NCBI GenBank assembly: GCA_032717465.1
Contig: CM064691.1
Span: 1,800,315 to 1,864,314, forward strand
DNA length: 64,000 nucleotides
DNA from: Coenobita brevimanus
Taxonomy: Eukaryota; Arthropoda; Malacostraca; Decapoda; Coenobitidae
Direction of reading: 5' to 3'
Under the pieces are notes generated by a model. It was not told the DNA's origin, ran no database searches, and saw only the letters and a list, made by a program, of their open reading frames with translations. This document shows, one piece after another, positions 35,901-46,900 of this stretch. The number at the start of each line of letters is the position of its first letter. The stretch's first letter is position 1. A program made the position numbers and the translations under genes.

Positions 35901-36345
35901 ACAATCGCCCGTGCTTGTATTCCTATTTTCAATATTACCCTCACAATCCTTGAACCAAGTGATCCATACTCTCTTATATTTTCCTTCCATCTCTTGCACA
36001 CACAAATAAGTAAACCCTCTTTTGCCCTCTCATTCCCACCTACTCCCACACATATACCCAATCCATACTCCCATTCACACTCTCACCTCTCCATTTAGTT
36101 TCTGTCAATTTACATATGTCCACTTTTGCACCACCATGCACCCCTGGACAATTTCTCTCTCTCTTTCGTCTCATCATTCGCACCCCTCCCATTCCATGAA
36201 ACTGCACCATGTCCTTTGTTCTGTCCTTGGTCGTCATCTGTTGGTCTGTCCTGGCCCCGAGGCATTTTGTTTGTCTTTTTAATTAGTTGTTTTCCAGGGA
36301 GAGGCACTAATCCTCTGCCAACCCATTTGTTGACATGTAGGAACA
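32935..36345 (-). mobile_element. LINE family B, near full-length decayed copy
   Basis: Minus strand, from the 5' region (MPRGQDRPTDDDQG near 36265, TETKWRGESVNGSMDW) through the endonuclease (LTGDMNAKVGNVKVDGVFGE, LVIANTLFRHKMIHRYLW) and RT (GFRKGRGCV-type, VSVGLKQGCVMSPLLFSL, ILLFADDAVLLSEVE) to the C-terminus. The 3' end is RTLKCLTAN-like with a weak ATAG tail. It has many frameshifts. A 288-bp piggyBac-like element is inserted at 34582-34869. Confidence 0.8.
34582..34869. mobile_element. piggyBac-like MITE (288 bp) with TTAA duplication
   Basis: Flanked by TTAA at 34578-34581 and 34870-34873. Perfect 11-bp terminal inverted repeats, CCCATGGATTG and its complement CAATCCATGGG. It interrupts a family B copy; the uninterrupted paralogues at about 17765, 31605 and 49727 read CAATTCCTTAAA with a single TTAA. 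That gives direct evidence of insertion with TTAA duplication, the piggyBac hallmark. It encodes nothing. Confidence 0.85.
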
Positions 36346-36849
36346 TGTAATGGTTGGTTATAATGTTACCACCCTGCATGTTACATGATTGAATTATTTC
36401 CTGGTCAGTTTTGGTGGTGCATGGGTGGTAGGGAGCAGCAGGCAGCTTGAAAAACTTGGTTTCCCATCCTACTGTCTGTTGATGCTAGTTGGATACTGCT
36501 TTAATTCAACCTGATTTTCTGCTTTGTGGGATAATGACAGACGTCAGTTAATGTGACGTGGGATAATCAGAATATTACTGTAAAGTCCATCCCGAACATT
36601 CACGAGGAATTCATTATAAATCCCTTGCGAATGGAGATGGGTCTGATGATCTGACACTCCTCTGTCCCTAGGCATCTGTTAGCAGCTACTCGTTAATCAT
36701 TTCCTCATTTCATCAATCACTCTAACCTAACTGTATCCCAGCTAGTTAACAGAAACCAACCACCGTAGGCTTCTTACAGGACCTGTTATTCATTGCAAGT
36801 GACAGTAAGATGCATAGATGGATGAGCGTTCCTGCAGTGGTATGCAAGG
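36346..36849. other. HERC1 intron, no clear feature
   Basis: Sequence between the family B 5' end and the long inverted repeat. No protein or known repeat recognised. Confidence 0.35.
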
Positions 36850-37470
36850 GATGATCATAAATGCATCATAAATAAACAGCAAACTAAGCATTAAGTGGGC
36901 TAAATATGCACACACATGTAGCATGGAGTGACTATACTATGCCATATGCATCAAATGATTGTAAACTATGTCAGTCGATTGCCTGCTACTGAAAGCAAGG
37001 TGGCAGTAAAAGATTTGTATATTTGTGCATTTCTACTTCAAATGAATGATTTGGTGCAAAATTATTTTCCCTAACAACTTACTGCTGGATGCTGAATGTG
37101 AATAATTAGTAAACTATTTCTATTTTATTTATTTATTTATTTTTTGCTGTCTCCTTTGTTATGTAGGGGTAAAGAAAAATTTACTCAGTTTACTGCTCTT
37201 TCACAGTCAACATCCACCAATAAGTTGTGAGGGAAAATAATTTTGCATTACGTAATTTAATTTGCATTAAATTATCTATTCAGAGTGGAAAAACACAAAT
37301 ATACAAATCATTTCACTGCTGCCTTGTGTTCATTAGCAGGCAATCAAGTGACTCTGCTTACATTCTACTGATGTGGATGGCATGGTACAATCACTCCATG
37401 TGTGTGAAAATCAAACCCACTGAATGCTTAGCAGACTGAATAATCATGATGTATTTGTGATAATGCTGAA
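36850..37470. repeat. Long inverted repeat (foldback-type)
   Basis: Two diverged arms of about 250-280 bp (roughly 36850-37130 and 37185-37470) are reverse complements around an AT-rich centre. Paired blocks include GATTGCCTGCTA, AAGGTGGCAGT/AAGGCAGCAGT, GATTTGTATATTTGTG, GCAAAATTATTTTCCCT and CACACACATG...GGAGTGA. No ORF of note. It could be a foldback or MITE-like element or an inverted duplication. Confidence 0.7.
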
Positions 37471-38004
37471 GAGGTCAGGGCTCTGTGACAGCTCGCATAT
37501 GTCCGCTGCAATACTCTGTAGCCATTTCTCTTCCCCCCCACTTCTTTACCGCAGCATATCACGACATCATTGTATTTTTCCATGGAGTTGGTGCTGATGC
37601 CAGTGTAAGGGTATCGCATAGGTGCAACTTCGTACTCCGAGTCACTTCCAACACATCAACTGAATACATGGTAAGCATGAGCCATGCTCAGTTTCAGCAA
37701 CATGCCATGGACGTTTTTGCATGATACGCAAGTAACACGAAATAGTATTATGATACAGAAGGGGTTTATATTTGGAATTTTCCATGCTTTCTATAATTGC
37801 ATTTTTTCATAATTTTTTCTTCGTTTTGTTCCAAGATCAATTTGCAAATATGCCAGGGACATAGGAGTTTGTTCTAAGCTGGGGATGCAGGTGTTTGTTC
37901 CACGGAAGTTCGGGACTGACTATATAGTACTGTGAAGTAGGTACAGTAGCTAACTCGGTAAACTGTAGGGGTATCCTTACATGCTCATTACCCACACTGC
38001 CTCC
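37471..38004. other. HERC1 intron, no clear feature
   Basis: Intronic sequence between the inverted repeat and a family B tail fragment. Nothing recognised. Confidence 0.35.
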
Positions 38005-38102
38005 ATGATGGCGGAGGACAGGGTGGCACGGAGGTGTGCTGTTTGTGGCCACCCCCTCCAGGATTACAGCATTTGGCTATAAATAGATAAATAAATAAAT
38101 CT
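38005..38102 (+). mobile_element. LINE family B terminal fragment
   Basis: The plus strand reads the last codons of family B (a degenerate DRVARRCAVCGHPL) and its 3' end (GGATTACAGCATTTGGCTAT), with a GATAAATAAATAAAT tail. Confidence 0.65.
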
Positions 38103-38239
38103 ATAGACAGACAGATTATCATCCTGCTGTAACATGCCTATCCATGTTTATATTCAACTCTATGGACCAGTCTACAGGAGACATACTATAGAATTTGGGC
38201 AACTACTCAGAAATAACAATACAATGCCCCTAGATTTAA

Positions 38240-39249
38240 CCCTTTAACCGCGGGTGTCATTCCAGAATGACACTGCAAAAACTGGACCAAACCGCGGGTG
38301 TCATTCTCGAATGTTTGTGAATATTTTGAATACCCCGCGTTTTTTCCGAGCGCCAATTGTTTCAAGAGAGAGTAGCTATTAAGTTCTTTCACTCCAGCCA
38401 ACCTCCACCTCCCTCTTCCCCCCCTTCGGGCCCCACCTCCCACCCCACCCCGGACCAAACAGCATCAGTATCTGTCCAGCTGTGTGAGTGACAACACTGC
38501 TGATGTGATAGTGAAGTGCAGGCAATTACAGTGCCTTTTACCTGCCTTAGTGAACACAGAGTGGGTGTTTATCGTATGTGCAGTTTTCATATATGTTTAT
38601 AGTATTATTATCAGAATGAGGTTGGCATTTGGTAATGGTGTGTGAACGAAAAATAGTGATTACAACACCGCTGATATGGCAGTGAAGTGCGGGCAATTAC
38701 AGTGCCTTTTACCTGCCTCAGTGAACACAGAGTGGGTGTTTATCGTATGTGCAGTGTTCATATATGTTTATAGTATTATTATCAGAATGAGGTTGGCATT
38801 TGGTAATGGTGTGTGAGCGAAAAATAGTGATTACAACACCGCTGATGTGGCAGTGAAGTGTGGGTAATTACAGTGCCTTTTACCTGCCTCAGTGAACACA
38901 GAGTGGGTGTTTATCGTATGTGCAGTGTTCATATATGTTTATAGTATTATTATCAGAATGAGGTTGGCATTTGGTAATGGTGTATGAGCGAAGGTAATGG
39001 TGTGTGAGCGAAAAATAGTGATTTTACACCCCTCACTTCTAACGGCACTGCCTGTCCTGTGAAAGTCAACAGAGTCATGAAACCTACATCAATGGAAAGC
39101 TGAAGGTTAGTACTTTCTAATGGTACCTTATTTTTTTCTCTAGCTTTATTCTGTGCAGAGTTATTTAAGGTTTAAAGGTTTGTTTACATTTGGCTGAAAC
39201 CCCCGCGGGAGAGGACAGTCAGGCCAAAACAATACCCGCGGTTAAAGGG
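38240..39249. mobile_element. piggyBac-like nonautonomous element (1.0 kb)
   Basis: 1010 bp flanked by TTAA at 38236-38239 and 39250-39253. Perfect 16-bp terminal inverted repeats: CCCTTTAACCGCGGGT on the left and ACCCGCGGTTAAAGGG on the right. A second CCGCGGGTGTCATTC copy lies subterminally at about 38291. No transposase ORF was found. The middle is a 171-bp tandem array. It lies about 80 bp from the donor of HERC1 exon 5. Confidence 0.85.
38493..39005. repeat. Tandem array, three 171-bp units
   Basis: Units start at 38493, 38664 and 38835, each beginning AACAC(T/C)GCTGAT and ending in GTGAACG/GTGAGCGAAAAATAG-type sequence. The spacing is exactly 171 bp both times. Units differ by a few substitutions, and the third ends in a short duplicated GGTAATGGTGT segment. 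Confidence 0.9.
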
Positions 39250-39331
39250 TTAAAGATACGGCTCAAAACCCAAAGCCTACGTGTTAATGGGAAACTGGGG
39301 GAACTGTACGTGGGTGTGATGCAGCACTCAC

Positions 39332-39477
39332 CTGTGACTGGGTGAAGCAGATGGCAAGGCCAGCAGGGCCAGCCCAGGCCAGATGCGCCACCCCCCCACC
39401 CCCAACCACAGTCTGCAGCAGTGATCCATCCTGCAGCGACCATATATTCACCAGACCGTTGGAACTGCGCTCACATC
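39332..39477 (-). CDS. HERC1: HERC1 internal exon 5 of window (last WD40 blade)
   Basis: Minus-strand exon of 146 nt, acceptor TCTCTGCAG, donor TCACAG|GTGAGT. It enters in phase 1 and leaves in phase 0. It encodes the WD40 strand NGLVNIWSLQDGSLLQTVV, then a Gly run and VAHLAWAGPAGLAICFTQSQ. The GGGG run lies in a homopolymer-rich stretch (GGGGTGGGGGG) that could be prone to length errors, but the frame holds on both sides. A piggyBac-like element ends only about 80 bp beyond this exon's donor, within the downstream intron. Confidence 0.82.
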
Positions 39478-39539
39478 CTGCAGAGACAGAGGAGCAGTCC
39501 CATGAATAATTTTCTTTTATTCTTGCTACTGCTATAAGA

Positions 39540-40620
39540 CATCCATAAGTTGGACTAATTCAGGTTAAAGCCTGTCCGACATCTGAAAACCCAACTTATT
39601 TGTGACCACCCCATCCCTAGGGGGAATTAGAACTTTTTTGGTATTTTAAAAAAATAAATAAATAAATGAATAGAAGTTTAAAGAAGCACTCAAACTCATA
39701 TAGAATGGTTACAAAAAGTAACAACCCAGTATATAATCAAACAATATGCAACAGATCGCTATAACAATAAATGAAAACTTATATCAGGTTTTGGGTTAAT
39801 AACCGTGAAAAATACACGATTTTTACAATGGCCATGTACAATGATCCTGTGCTGACGCGCTGACATGTGTGCAAGTCAACAACCACACTTTTGAGCCAAG
39901 ATGGCCCTCTGTGTTCTGAGGCCTCTCCACACGCGTCCTTCTTCCCACTACCCATTTGAAGTCCCAGTATCACTTGTCAACTCACGTGTCTTGCTGCTGT
40001 GATTGTTTCCTCGGCTTTCCCCATGTTACATAACCATCTCACATGCAAGGCCACCAAAACACCACAGCTATCACAAAACAGCAGTACAAATGCAGAACAA
40101 ACAATGCAGTTTGATATTAAGTAGACAGCTAACTTTCTGTCCGCAAAATACTGCAGCTTGTGACTTGGATAACAAGTCCAGTAAAGGTGCTAACCCCAGT
40201 AGACAGCAAGGTGCTACTGAAGGCGCCGAGGATAAGCCTAAAAGGGTAAAAAGTAGCCTTTCCATTGATGTTTTACTGGACACTGTGAAGTTCTAGAACG
40301 AAGGGCACGGGGCAAACAAGAGCTCACAAGACCTTAAGCTGCCCCAGTTCAAGGTCTAATAAAAAAACCTGAGGCTGTCCTAGCTGCAGCACGGATCATG
40401 CATACCCTGACTGTTAGGTGCCTAACAGAGGCTAGGAATCCCATTATGGAGGAAAAGGGGCATCTCCTAGCTCTGTGGGCTGATGAACTTGACTGAGTGA
40501 GGCAGCCCTGACAGAAACGCTTCATCTGCAAAAAGGCACTTGGTCTGTGAAAGAATTTCATGCAAAAGAGGGGACTGGAGGTAAAGGAGCAGTACAGGGT
40601 GGTTCAAGCAGTTTAAGGTT
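39540..40620 (+). mobile_element. Decayed Tigger/pogo-like DNA transposon
   Basis: The plus strand around 40160-40600 gives a pogo/Tigger-type transposase N-terminus (SSLSIDVLLDTVKF, DLKLPQFKV), then, with stops and frameshifts, a degenerate CENP-B/pogo linker. The upstream region matches the 32-kb and 54-kb copies. Catalytic DDE residues were not located. Confidence 0.55.
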
Positions 40621-40621
40621 T

Positions 40622-40823
40622 GGGCTGGTCTTAGACGGTGGCTGAATCAATAGAGAGGTGGCCTGCAGTCCTTATGGCCATAGGTTCAAATCCTGGCTGA
40701 GACAGCCCTAACATGTATTCAGTATAGATAGTGGCTACTCACACTGAAGTGATGACACGTGGAGGTGTGTGGTATGTGGGAGGACTACTGGGCCTTGGGA
40801 ATGGGCTGTGAAGCCTGTACCTG

Positions 40824-40858
<35 letters not shown>
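40622..40858 (+). mobile_element. tRNA-derived SINE S1 copy
   Basis: Box A-like TGGCTGAATCAATAGAG (40639-40655), box B GGTTCAAATCC (40683-40693), a shared body end (CTACTGGGCCTTGGGAATGG) and a 32-nt A tail (40827-40858). Shorter than the 8-kb copy. Confidence 0.78.
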
Positions 40859-40859
<1 letters not shown>

Positions 40860-40984
40860 GCCACAATGCCCGTACAAAGTGTGCACTCATTAGCTGCTGC
40901 CAGGATGATAGGTCTCTTTGGGAGAGAAACTAATATGCTAAACTCAAATCCTCAACCCTAAGCCTCTTCTTGAGGTGCGATTGG

Positions 40985-41485
40985 AACTATCTCAGGAGTT
41001 ATGGCCCATCCTGACACTGAGAAGGTTCCACTTCTGTGCTATGGGGTCTTAGGAGTATAATGTTGTATGGTAGTAAGGACTGGTAAGTAAAGGACGAGGA
41101 TATTCGTAGGCTCAAATGTACACGGATGAGAATGATCAGATGGATGTGTAGTGCATCCTTGAATGACAGGCATGGGGGAGAAGATTAGAATTATAGAGGA
41201 GGAGCTGAGAGGAAGGATAGGACTTAAATGTATTTGTAATGTGATGACATGCAGTAGACTGAGATGGTTTGAGCATGTGGAAAGGATGGAGGATGACAAC
41301 TGGGTGCAAAAGGTGAGAGATGTGAACAATGAGGGAGGAGTTGTGAGAGGCAAACCAAAAAGACTTGGGATGAGGTCATACAGTGTGACCCCAGGGAAAC
41401 TGAACTGAACAGAGAGGCTGCTAGAGATAGAGCAGCTTGGGATGCTGGCAATGCATGCAAGCATTGGAGCCTTTATAAATGATAC
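40985..41485 (+). mobile_element. LINE family A 3' fragment
   Basis: The plus strand carries a degenerate ELWPILTLRRFHF-type segment, IMLYGSKDW, RMIRWMCSASLNDRHGG, LRWFEHVERMEDDNWVQKVR and the family 3' end. Stops and frameshifts present. Confidence 0.75.
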
Positions 41486-42549
41486 GACATGCACAGCCAA
41501 TATCCCATCCATCATGAAAACATTAATGTTTAATATCAAAGTATTAGTAATTTTGGTTTTAGTTATGAAGGGGATCCAGAAAAAAATGCAATAACCCACC
41601 AAGCAATAATTATACAGTCACCAGGTTACTGGAACACTGCTGATACCCAGCCTACATAAACAACTGCACATAATCATTCCTCACTTAATGTGTGGCATAT
41701 GTTCTAAATAATCACAGACTTTTCAACACACATGATAATATAAGCAGTGGGAAACTGGCCTATCAGTTTTGTTGGTAACAATGGAATTTTAGAGGCAATA
41801 TTTCTCCAATTTACTACAGACTAATTAGCAAAAATGAACATAAAAAAGTCAGCTATAATATGGACTTACTGCAACATTGCCATCATCATAAGGTGCCCAT
41901 CTGACATTCTCTTTTGCTATAAGTTTCACTGTAGATTACTTAAAAACTATCAAAGTTCCACTGTTATCTACAAATCAGATTTGCTGTTTTCCTGAATGTA
42001 CAGAAAATAAGTACTGTACAAAAGTACTGGACGGATGTGTGACCACTAGGGCTGTACTATGACTTAGCTAAGAGTCTACAGGAGTAATACACCTCAAATC
42101 CAAAAAACATCAGTGCACAAAAAACAAACACAGCCATTTGTAGTGATGATCCTGCATCTAAAAAGCTGTGATATTTTTGTACAAATCCCCGGCTTATAAT
42201 GAGACTGTCTGTACTTAAACAGCATCCCTTCCACTATGATAACATTACCGTCCATATTACAATATTAGGTTACTCTTGCCTCTTATTCCTAGACTGAACA
42301 GCCTAGCCACAGACCTCTACACTCCTACTAGAGCAATGATGGATGGATGGAACTTTGGTTGTACAGCAATTATGGAGTAGATGTAGAAGAAAATGGAAAG
42401 TTTATGAAAGGAGGTAAAAAGCTAACACTCTCATGGTCTAAACAACTCTAGTGTTCTAATCTACCTAACACCAAATGATTTTGTTTATCAAAGAGATTGT
42501 CACAAGAGCCAAAGAAAGTTAAACAGAATATGACTCAGACTATTATGTG
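41486..42549. other. HERC1 intron, no feature seen
   Basis: AT-rich intron. No repeat or coding signal recognised. Confidence 0.35.
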
Positions 42550-44125
42550 AGACCTGGAGGTATCAGTGAAATGAATTTATGCAATTTTAGCAGGAAGGAA
42601 GGCATTGGAGCTGGAAGGAACCACAATGAGACTCTCATTGACGAGAAGCCTATGAAGGTCTAAAAGGAAGAAAAATAGGATTGCATGAGATGGGGGGGGA
42701 GGGGGGGCAGTGGCAGCAGCGGTGGCAGCAGCAGCAGCAGCCTTGCTATTAAAGAAGCACAAGAAACCTTTAGAGACACAAAGGTGACAGTGACAAATGA
42801 AAGCCAGAGGCATCTTGGTACAATGACTGGAATAATGAATTCAAAGACAAAGATGTGAGTAACAAGGTAAAGACATGGGAAGAAGAAATATATTTATTAT
42901 CAAATCACAGAAAAACTAAACCTCATGCAGCATACACAGCATTTATATATGGTGTAAAGCATAAATGGATATTTGTAATGCAGCCCATCCCTGTCAGAGT
43001 GTTGCTGCTACAACCACTGGAGGATGCTATCAGAGAATCAATCCTCCCATCACTGACCAATGGCCACATCCCCACACCAGAAGAGAGGGAGTTTCTAGCA
43101 CTACCACTCAGGATGGGAGATGTTGGCATTAAAATTGCAGCAGCCATGGCAGGCTATGAACACAGAAAAAATCACTTTGTCTCACCAAGTCCTTGTCACA
43201 GAAGATGTGAGCCAAGCTTGAGATGAGTTAAACTGGCCAACAATGGCAGAAAGACAAAGACACACACAAGCAATGCGTGGGAAGCGAGACAAAAGAACCA
43301 GCTGCAGTACACAATTATTTCTTAACATCAGACCAGTGCAGAAGACTTGAAATGGCACCGGAGGCTGGGGCATCAAACTGGCTGGCAACCCTGCCTTTCA
43401 TTGCAAGAGGCTTTGACTTCAACAAATAAGAATTTACAGATACCATATCCTTGAGATATGGGTGGCCAATAGAAAATCTACCTTAAAAGTGTGTCTTTGA
43501 TGTAAACCATGAAATGGTTTGGAAGAAGGGAGGCTTTGCGTGCATTCAGCATGATGAAGTATGCAACCTCTGCAATAATGGTGCAGGAAATATGCTATGA
43601 TGTCACCAAAGAGCCAGCTTTGTACCCTCTAGATGGTACGCCTTTCATTCACAGAGCAGTAAACACATCAAATGATACTAGAGAGAATGTCAGTGCTCAA
43701 AGTTTCTAGACACATCAGCATAAGGTTTTCTTTGACATTAGGATATCTGATCCTATGGCAGCAAGTCACAGCAAACTGTCTATTGGGGCTGCACACCAGA
43801 GGAATGAACTGGAAAAAAAACAGCAACTATCAAGAATCCAACATGTAGACCACACCTGATTCACTCCCCTTGCATTCACAACATCAGGTGGGATGGGTCC
43901 AGAGGCAAGGAGATTCCACTGGCTGAGGTTCTGTCTGAGAAGAAACATTAAGCCTGGAGTTCTGCTATGGCCTGGATGAGATGTTGACTATCATTCTCCC
44001 TTCAGGGAATGCACTCCTGTGCCTCAGGGGGACAAGATCACCAGCCATCAAGCCTGTCTCTCTAGTGCGTAAGGGCTAGGAAGCTACTACAGCTGACAGC
44101 CACAGAGACCAGCAACTCCAGTAAA
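42550..44125 (+). mobile_element. Decayed retroelement C-terminal region, family unresolved
   Basis: A plus-strand open stretch (42855-43226) has KPHAAYTAFIYGVKHKWIF, LLLQPLEDAIRESILPSLTN and TPEEREFLALPLRMGDVGI. It continues with stops: WKKGGFACIQHDEV, then RWDGSRGKEI and LSFSLQGMHSCASGG near 44000. The pattern resembles a protein segment I recall as widespread in marine invertebrates next to reverse transcriptases, with a zinc-binding and nuclease-like C-terminus. I cannot name the clade. The CAG-rich stretch at about 42707-42742 is low complexity. Confidence 0.45.
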
Positions 44126-44344
44126 TTAATGATTTTATTAGCACTGTAACATTAATTACAGTAATAAAAGTAGAAGCATATGGTTGGTAACCACAACTGT
44201 TGGAGTGTATGACATCAACCGACTGTAGTATGAAGATTAGTGTTAACCTTCACATTACATCCAAATGGTGAATTGTATTATGAAGGTTGGTGTTGATCAT
44301 AATATTACCTGTATTTTCAAAAGGATGAAGGTGATTTTATACTT

Positions 44345-44745
44345 TTTAAAAAAGTAACAGTAGTAACAGAACAGTAGTACTACCAGACCAATCTGTCTGA
44401 CCAAGCAGACCCATCAACTGCAGGCAGGCAGTCATCCCTGCAAGACCAGCCTGTGCAGTGAGCTGATGTTCCCTTGTGTAGGACAATGCCTTGCCACAGC
44501 AAAAGGTGGGGATAATGTGGAGGTTTGGCTCCTGGATGAAATGCATGTACATTTCTGCATCCAGTTAATGGGCATTATGGTAGACTTCACATCACCCCAT
44601 TATATGGTTGTATGGTCACCAACCAATGTTGTAATGGCTTCCTGTGATTACAGGAAACTATTGTCACTCCATGTATAGTCACTTTAGGAAGAAAGAGGCA
44701 ACACTACATGAAGTGTGTGTGAATAATGGTCATTACCACCTACTA
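44345..44745 (-). mobile_element. Repeat related to SINE S2 and to 61.8-62.3 kb
   Basis: Shares a long collinear segment with 61835-62260: CCTGTGCA(G/A)TGA, GAT(G/A)TTCCCTTG, TCACCC(C/T)(A/G)TTAT and TGGTTTCCTG-type blocks. The outer end matches the S2 5' segment. Confidence 0.5.
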
Positions 44746-45043
44746 CTGAACATCAGGGGATCCAGCATTTGGTAAAAGAAGGGAACCCAGAATTTATCTA
44801 CTCCCTATTGACAGAGCTTTATTACTTGGGTCAGATCCATATAAAACAGTATTGGAAAACATGTACTGCTTAAACCTTTAAACAACTTGCTTTATTGGTT
44901 GTGTGCTGTGTTAGCTATCTGTAATAACAAAAGGCAGTGTTCTTCCCTTCTGGCAGCCTGGATACAATATGGCACATTTAAAAAAAAAAAAAAAGGGTCC
45001 TAACCACCAGTATACTCCCCTCTGTATCCACCACCAGACCAAC

Positions 45044-45171
45044 CTGAAGCCAGCATCAGGCCAGAGCATGAGATGTGCAAAGAGGTGACAGAGGCCTGGT
45101 GTCCTCGCAGCTGCAGTAGACACCCAGGCTGGCATGATGTCCCCCCACTGGTGTTCTTGCCTCCACTCCTA
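45044..45171 (-). CDS. HERC1: HERC1 internal exon 4 of window (WD40 blade)
   Basis: Minus-strand exon of 128 nt, acceptor CTTTATCAG, donor TTCAG|GTTGGT. It enters in phase 2 and leaves in phase 1. It encodes a Gly/Ser-rich loop (SGGKNTSGGTS) and then a clear WD40 blade beginning LRGHQASVTSLHISCSG and ending LMLASG. The GH dipeptide and the lasg motif sit at the usual WD40 spacing. The blade closes in the next exon with SNGLVNIWSL. Confidence 0.82.
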
Positions 45172-46609
45172 CTGATAAAGACCACAGGAATGATCAGTTT
45201 GTTTTCATTTGATGGATCTGGGCCACTCCCACACCTTTAATACTAAGCCATGACTGTATGAAATTCAATGAGCTTTAGCTATATGGTATGAATGAATTTC
45301 CTTGACACTGTCCTGATTTTCATTCATTTGTACATTTTGCTTAGCTCAATGGGAGAAAATGACAATGCTACAGCCCTACATCCCTCCCATACCACTTATT
45401 CATGGCTAGCATCATATTCTTGCATTAAACTACTGTTATAACTCAGCATTCAAGATGAGAGATGGCAATTTCAGGCCAAACTAAAATGAAAAGAGTGTAA
45501 CCTATGGTATAATACAAACACAGGCAGACCTCAATATCCAACAGGTATGCATACCCATGACATGTCACTGGATAATAATTTTGTTGGGTTTCAAAGCAAT
45601 TTTCCCCATATGCTTCTTAAGAAATAATGAAGATGTGCTCTATACCCCACCAAAAACTAATGCATTCATTTGTTAAGTAAGGGTACTGAGCAAATGAGTC
45701 ATATGTACACAGAGATGCATTCCATTACAAAGGCTCACGGTGACTGATCACGACTGTATCCATCTCTCATCTCCCCGTCTCTATTTTTCTTCTACTTTTT
45801 CTCTTCTTTTCTCCTTTCCTCCTCCTGTTCCCTCTATCCCTGTCTTTTTTTAACTTCCTTGTCACATCCAAGTTTTATATTAAAAAAACAAAAAAAAATC
45901 TGTAAATGAGGAAATACACAAGAAATTTGAGTCCTTCAACCTCCTACCACATGCAGAGTCAATGTTTACCTAAGACCACACAGATGACTTTGGCCTCAAT
46001 GCAGCTGCCATAAGCCACCATAGTATTTTTTTCTCTCTCTCTCTCTCCAGTTGTGAATTAGCAAGAGTAATAAAATTTCTGCGTAATTTGGGTCTGTTGC
46101 GATTTGTTTTCTGAAGATTAAGGGTGATGATGATGTAAGGGGAGTCCTGCATGCATGTAGATCCCATATAAAAGTACAATGTTTCTTTTACGAGTGTTGA
46201 AAATTATATTATTTAAACTGCCTGCATTTCAAATTTCCAACACTGGGTCATCGAAAAAATGAAGCAAATGAAGCAGCTCTAGTCAGTTTTCCAGGGCATG
46301 TCTCCTGTGTTTCATCAAAAGAGTGCTTCATCAGTTTTCAATTTGCTTATTATTGGGGTATGTCTGTACTGTAGCTCCTTTTTCCACATTCTGTCCATTT
46401 TAACCCCATCAATCCAGTGATGTATACAGTATTTTCTTCTATTCTTGGTATCCTCAGACAATATCATTCAGGCTGTAAAGAGGTTAAAGGAGACTTTGAA
46501 ACCCTGTGACTACATATGGTCTCCCCAAATCTTAAGTAAATTGTCTGGATGTTGCAAGAAAAAAATGACAGTCTGAAAGGATTAACTTACCATAAAATTG
46601 CCATCTCTC
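45172..46609. other. HERC1 intron with minor repeats
   Basis: Contains a Tigger-terminus-like GGCAGACCTCAATATCCAAC near 45524-45545, and a C/T-rich tract at about 45760-45870. No gene. Confidence 0.35.
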
Positions 46610-46900
46610 CATTTTGACCACTCAGCTGTAACAAGTGAACAATTGTACTATCTGTTCTCTTGACCGCACCTCTCCAGTGTTCATCAATTCAGCAACTTCC
46701 TCTTCAAGCTGCCCACAAATGCCTTACACATATCACATCTTCCATTTCATTCACTTCCCTACTACTCAACTCTGCCTAGCAAAGCACTATCACATCATAC
46801 TTTGCTTGCTTCTTTCCTTCTAGTCTTTTACATTCATCATTCACATCTCTCGCATTCCACACAATCTTACAAACCTGCCATGTTTTACTGGACTCTGGGG
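46610..46900 (-). mobile_element. Possible LINE endonuclease fragment
   Basis: A minus-strand reading VWNARDVNDECKRLEGKKQA resembles the WNVRGVNDE-type start of family B-like endonucleases. Short and broken. Confidence 0.35.

Noticed and set aside
38493..39005. CRISPR-like or regulatory repeat array
   Set aside because: 171-bp direct units without spacers, inside a eukaryotic TTAA-bounded transposon.
42577..42813. Minus-strand ORF with Ala/Pro runs
   Set aside because: Produced by a CAG-rich low-complexity tract and a G run; no conserved feature.
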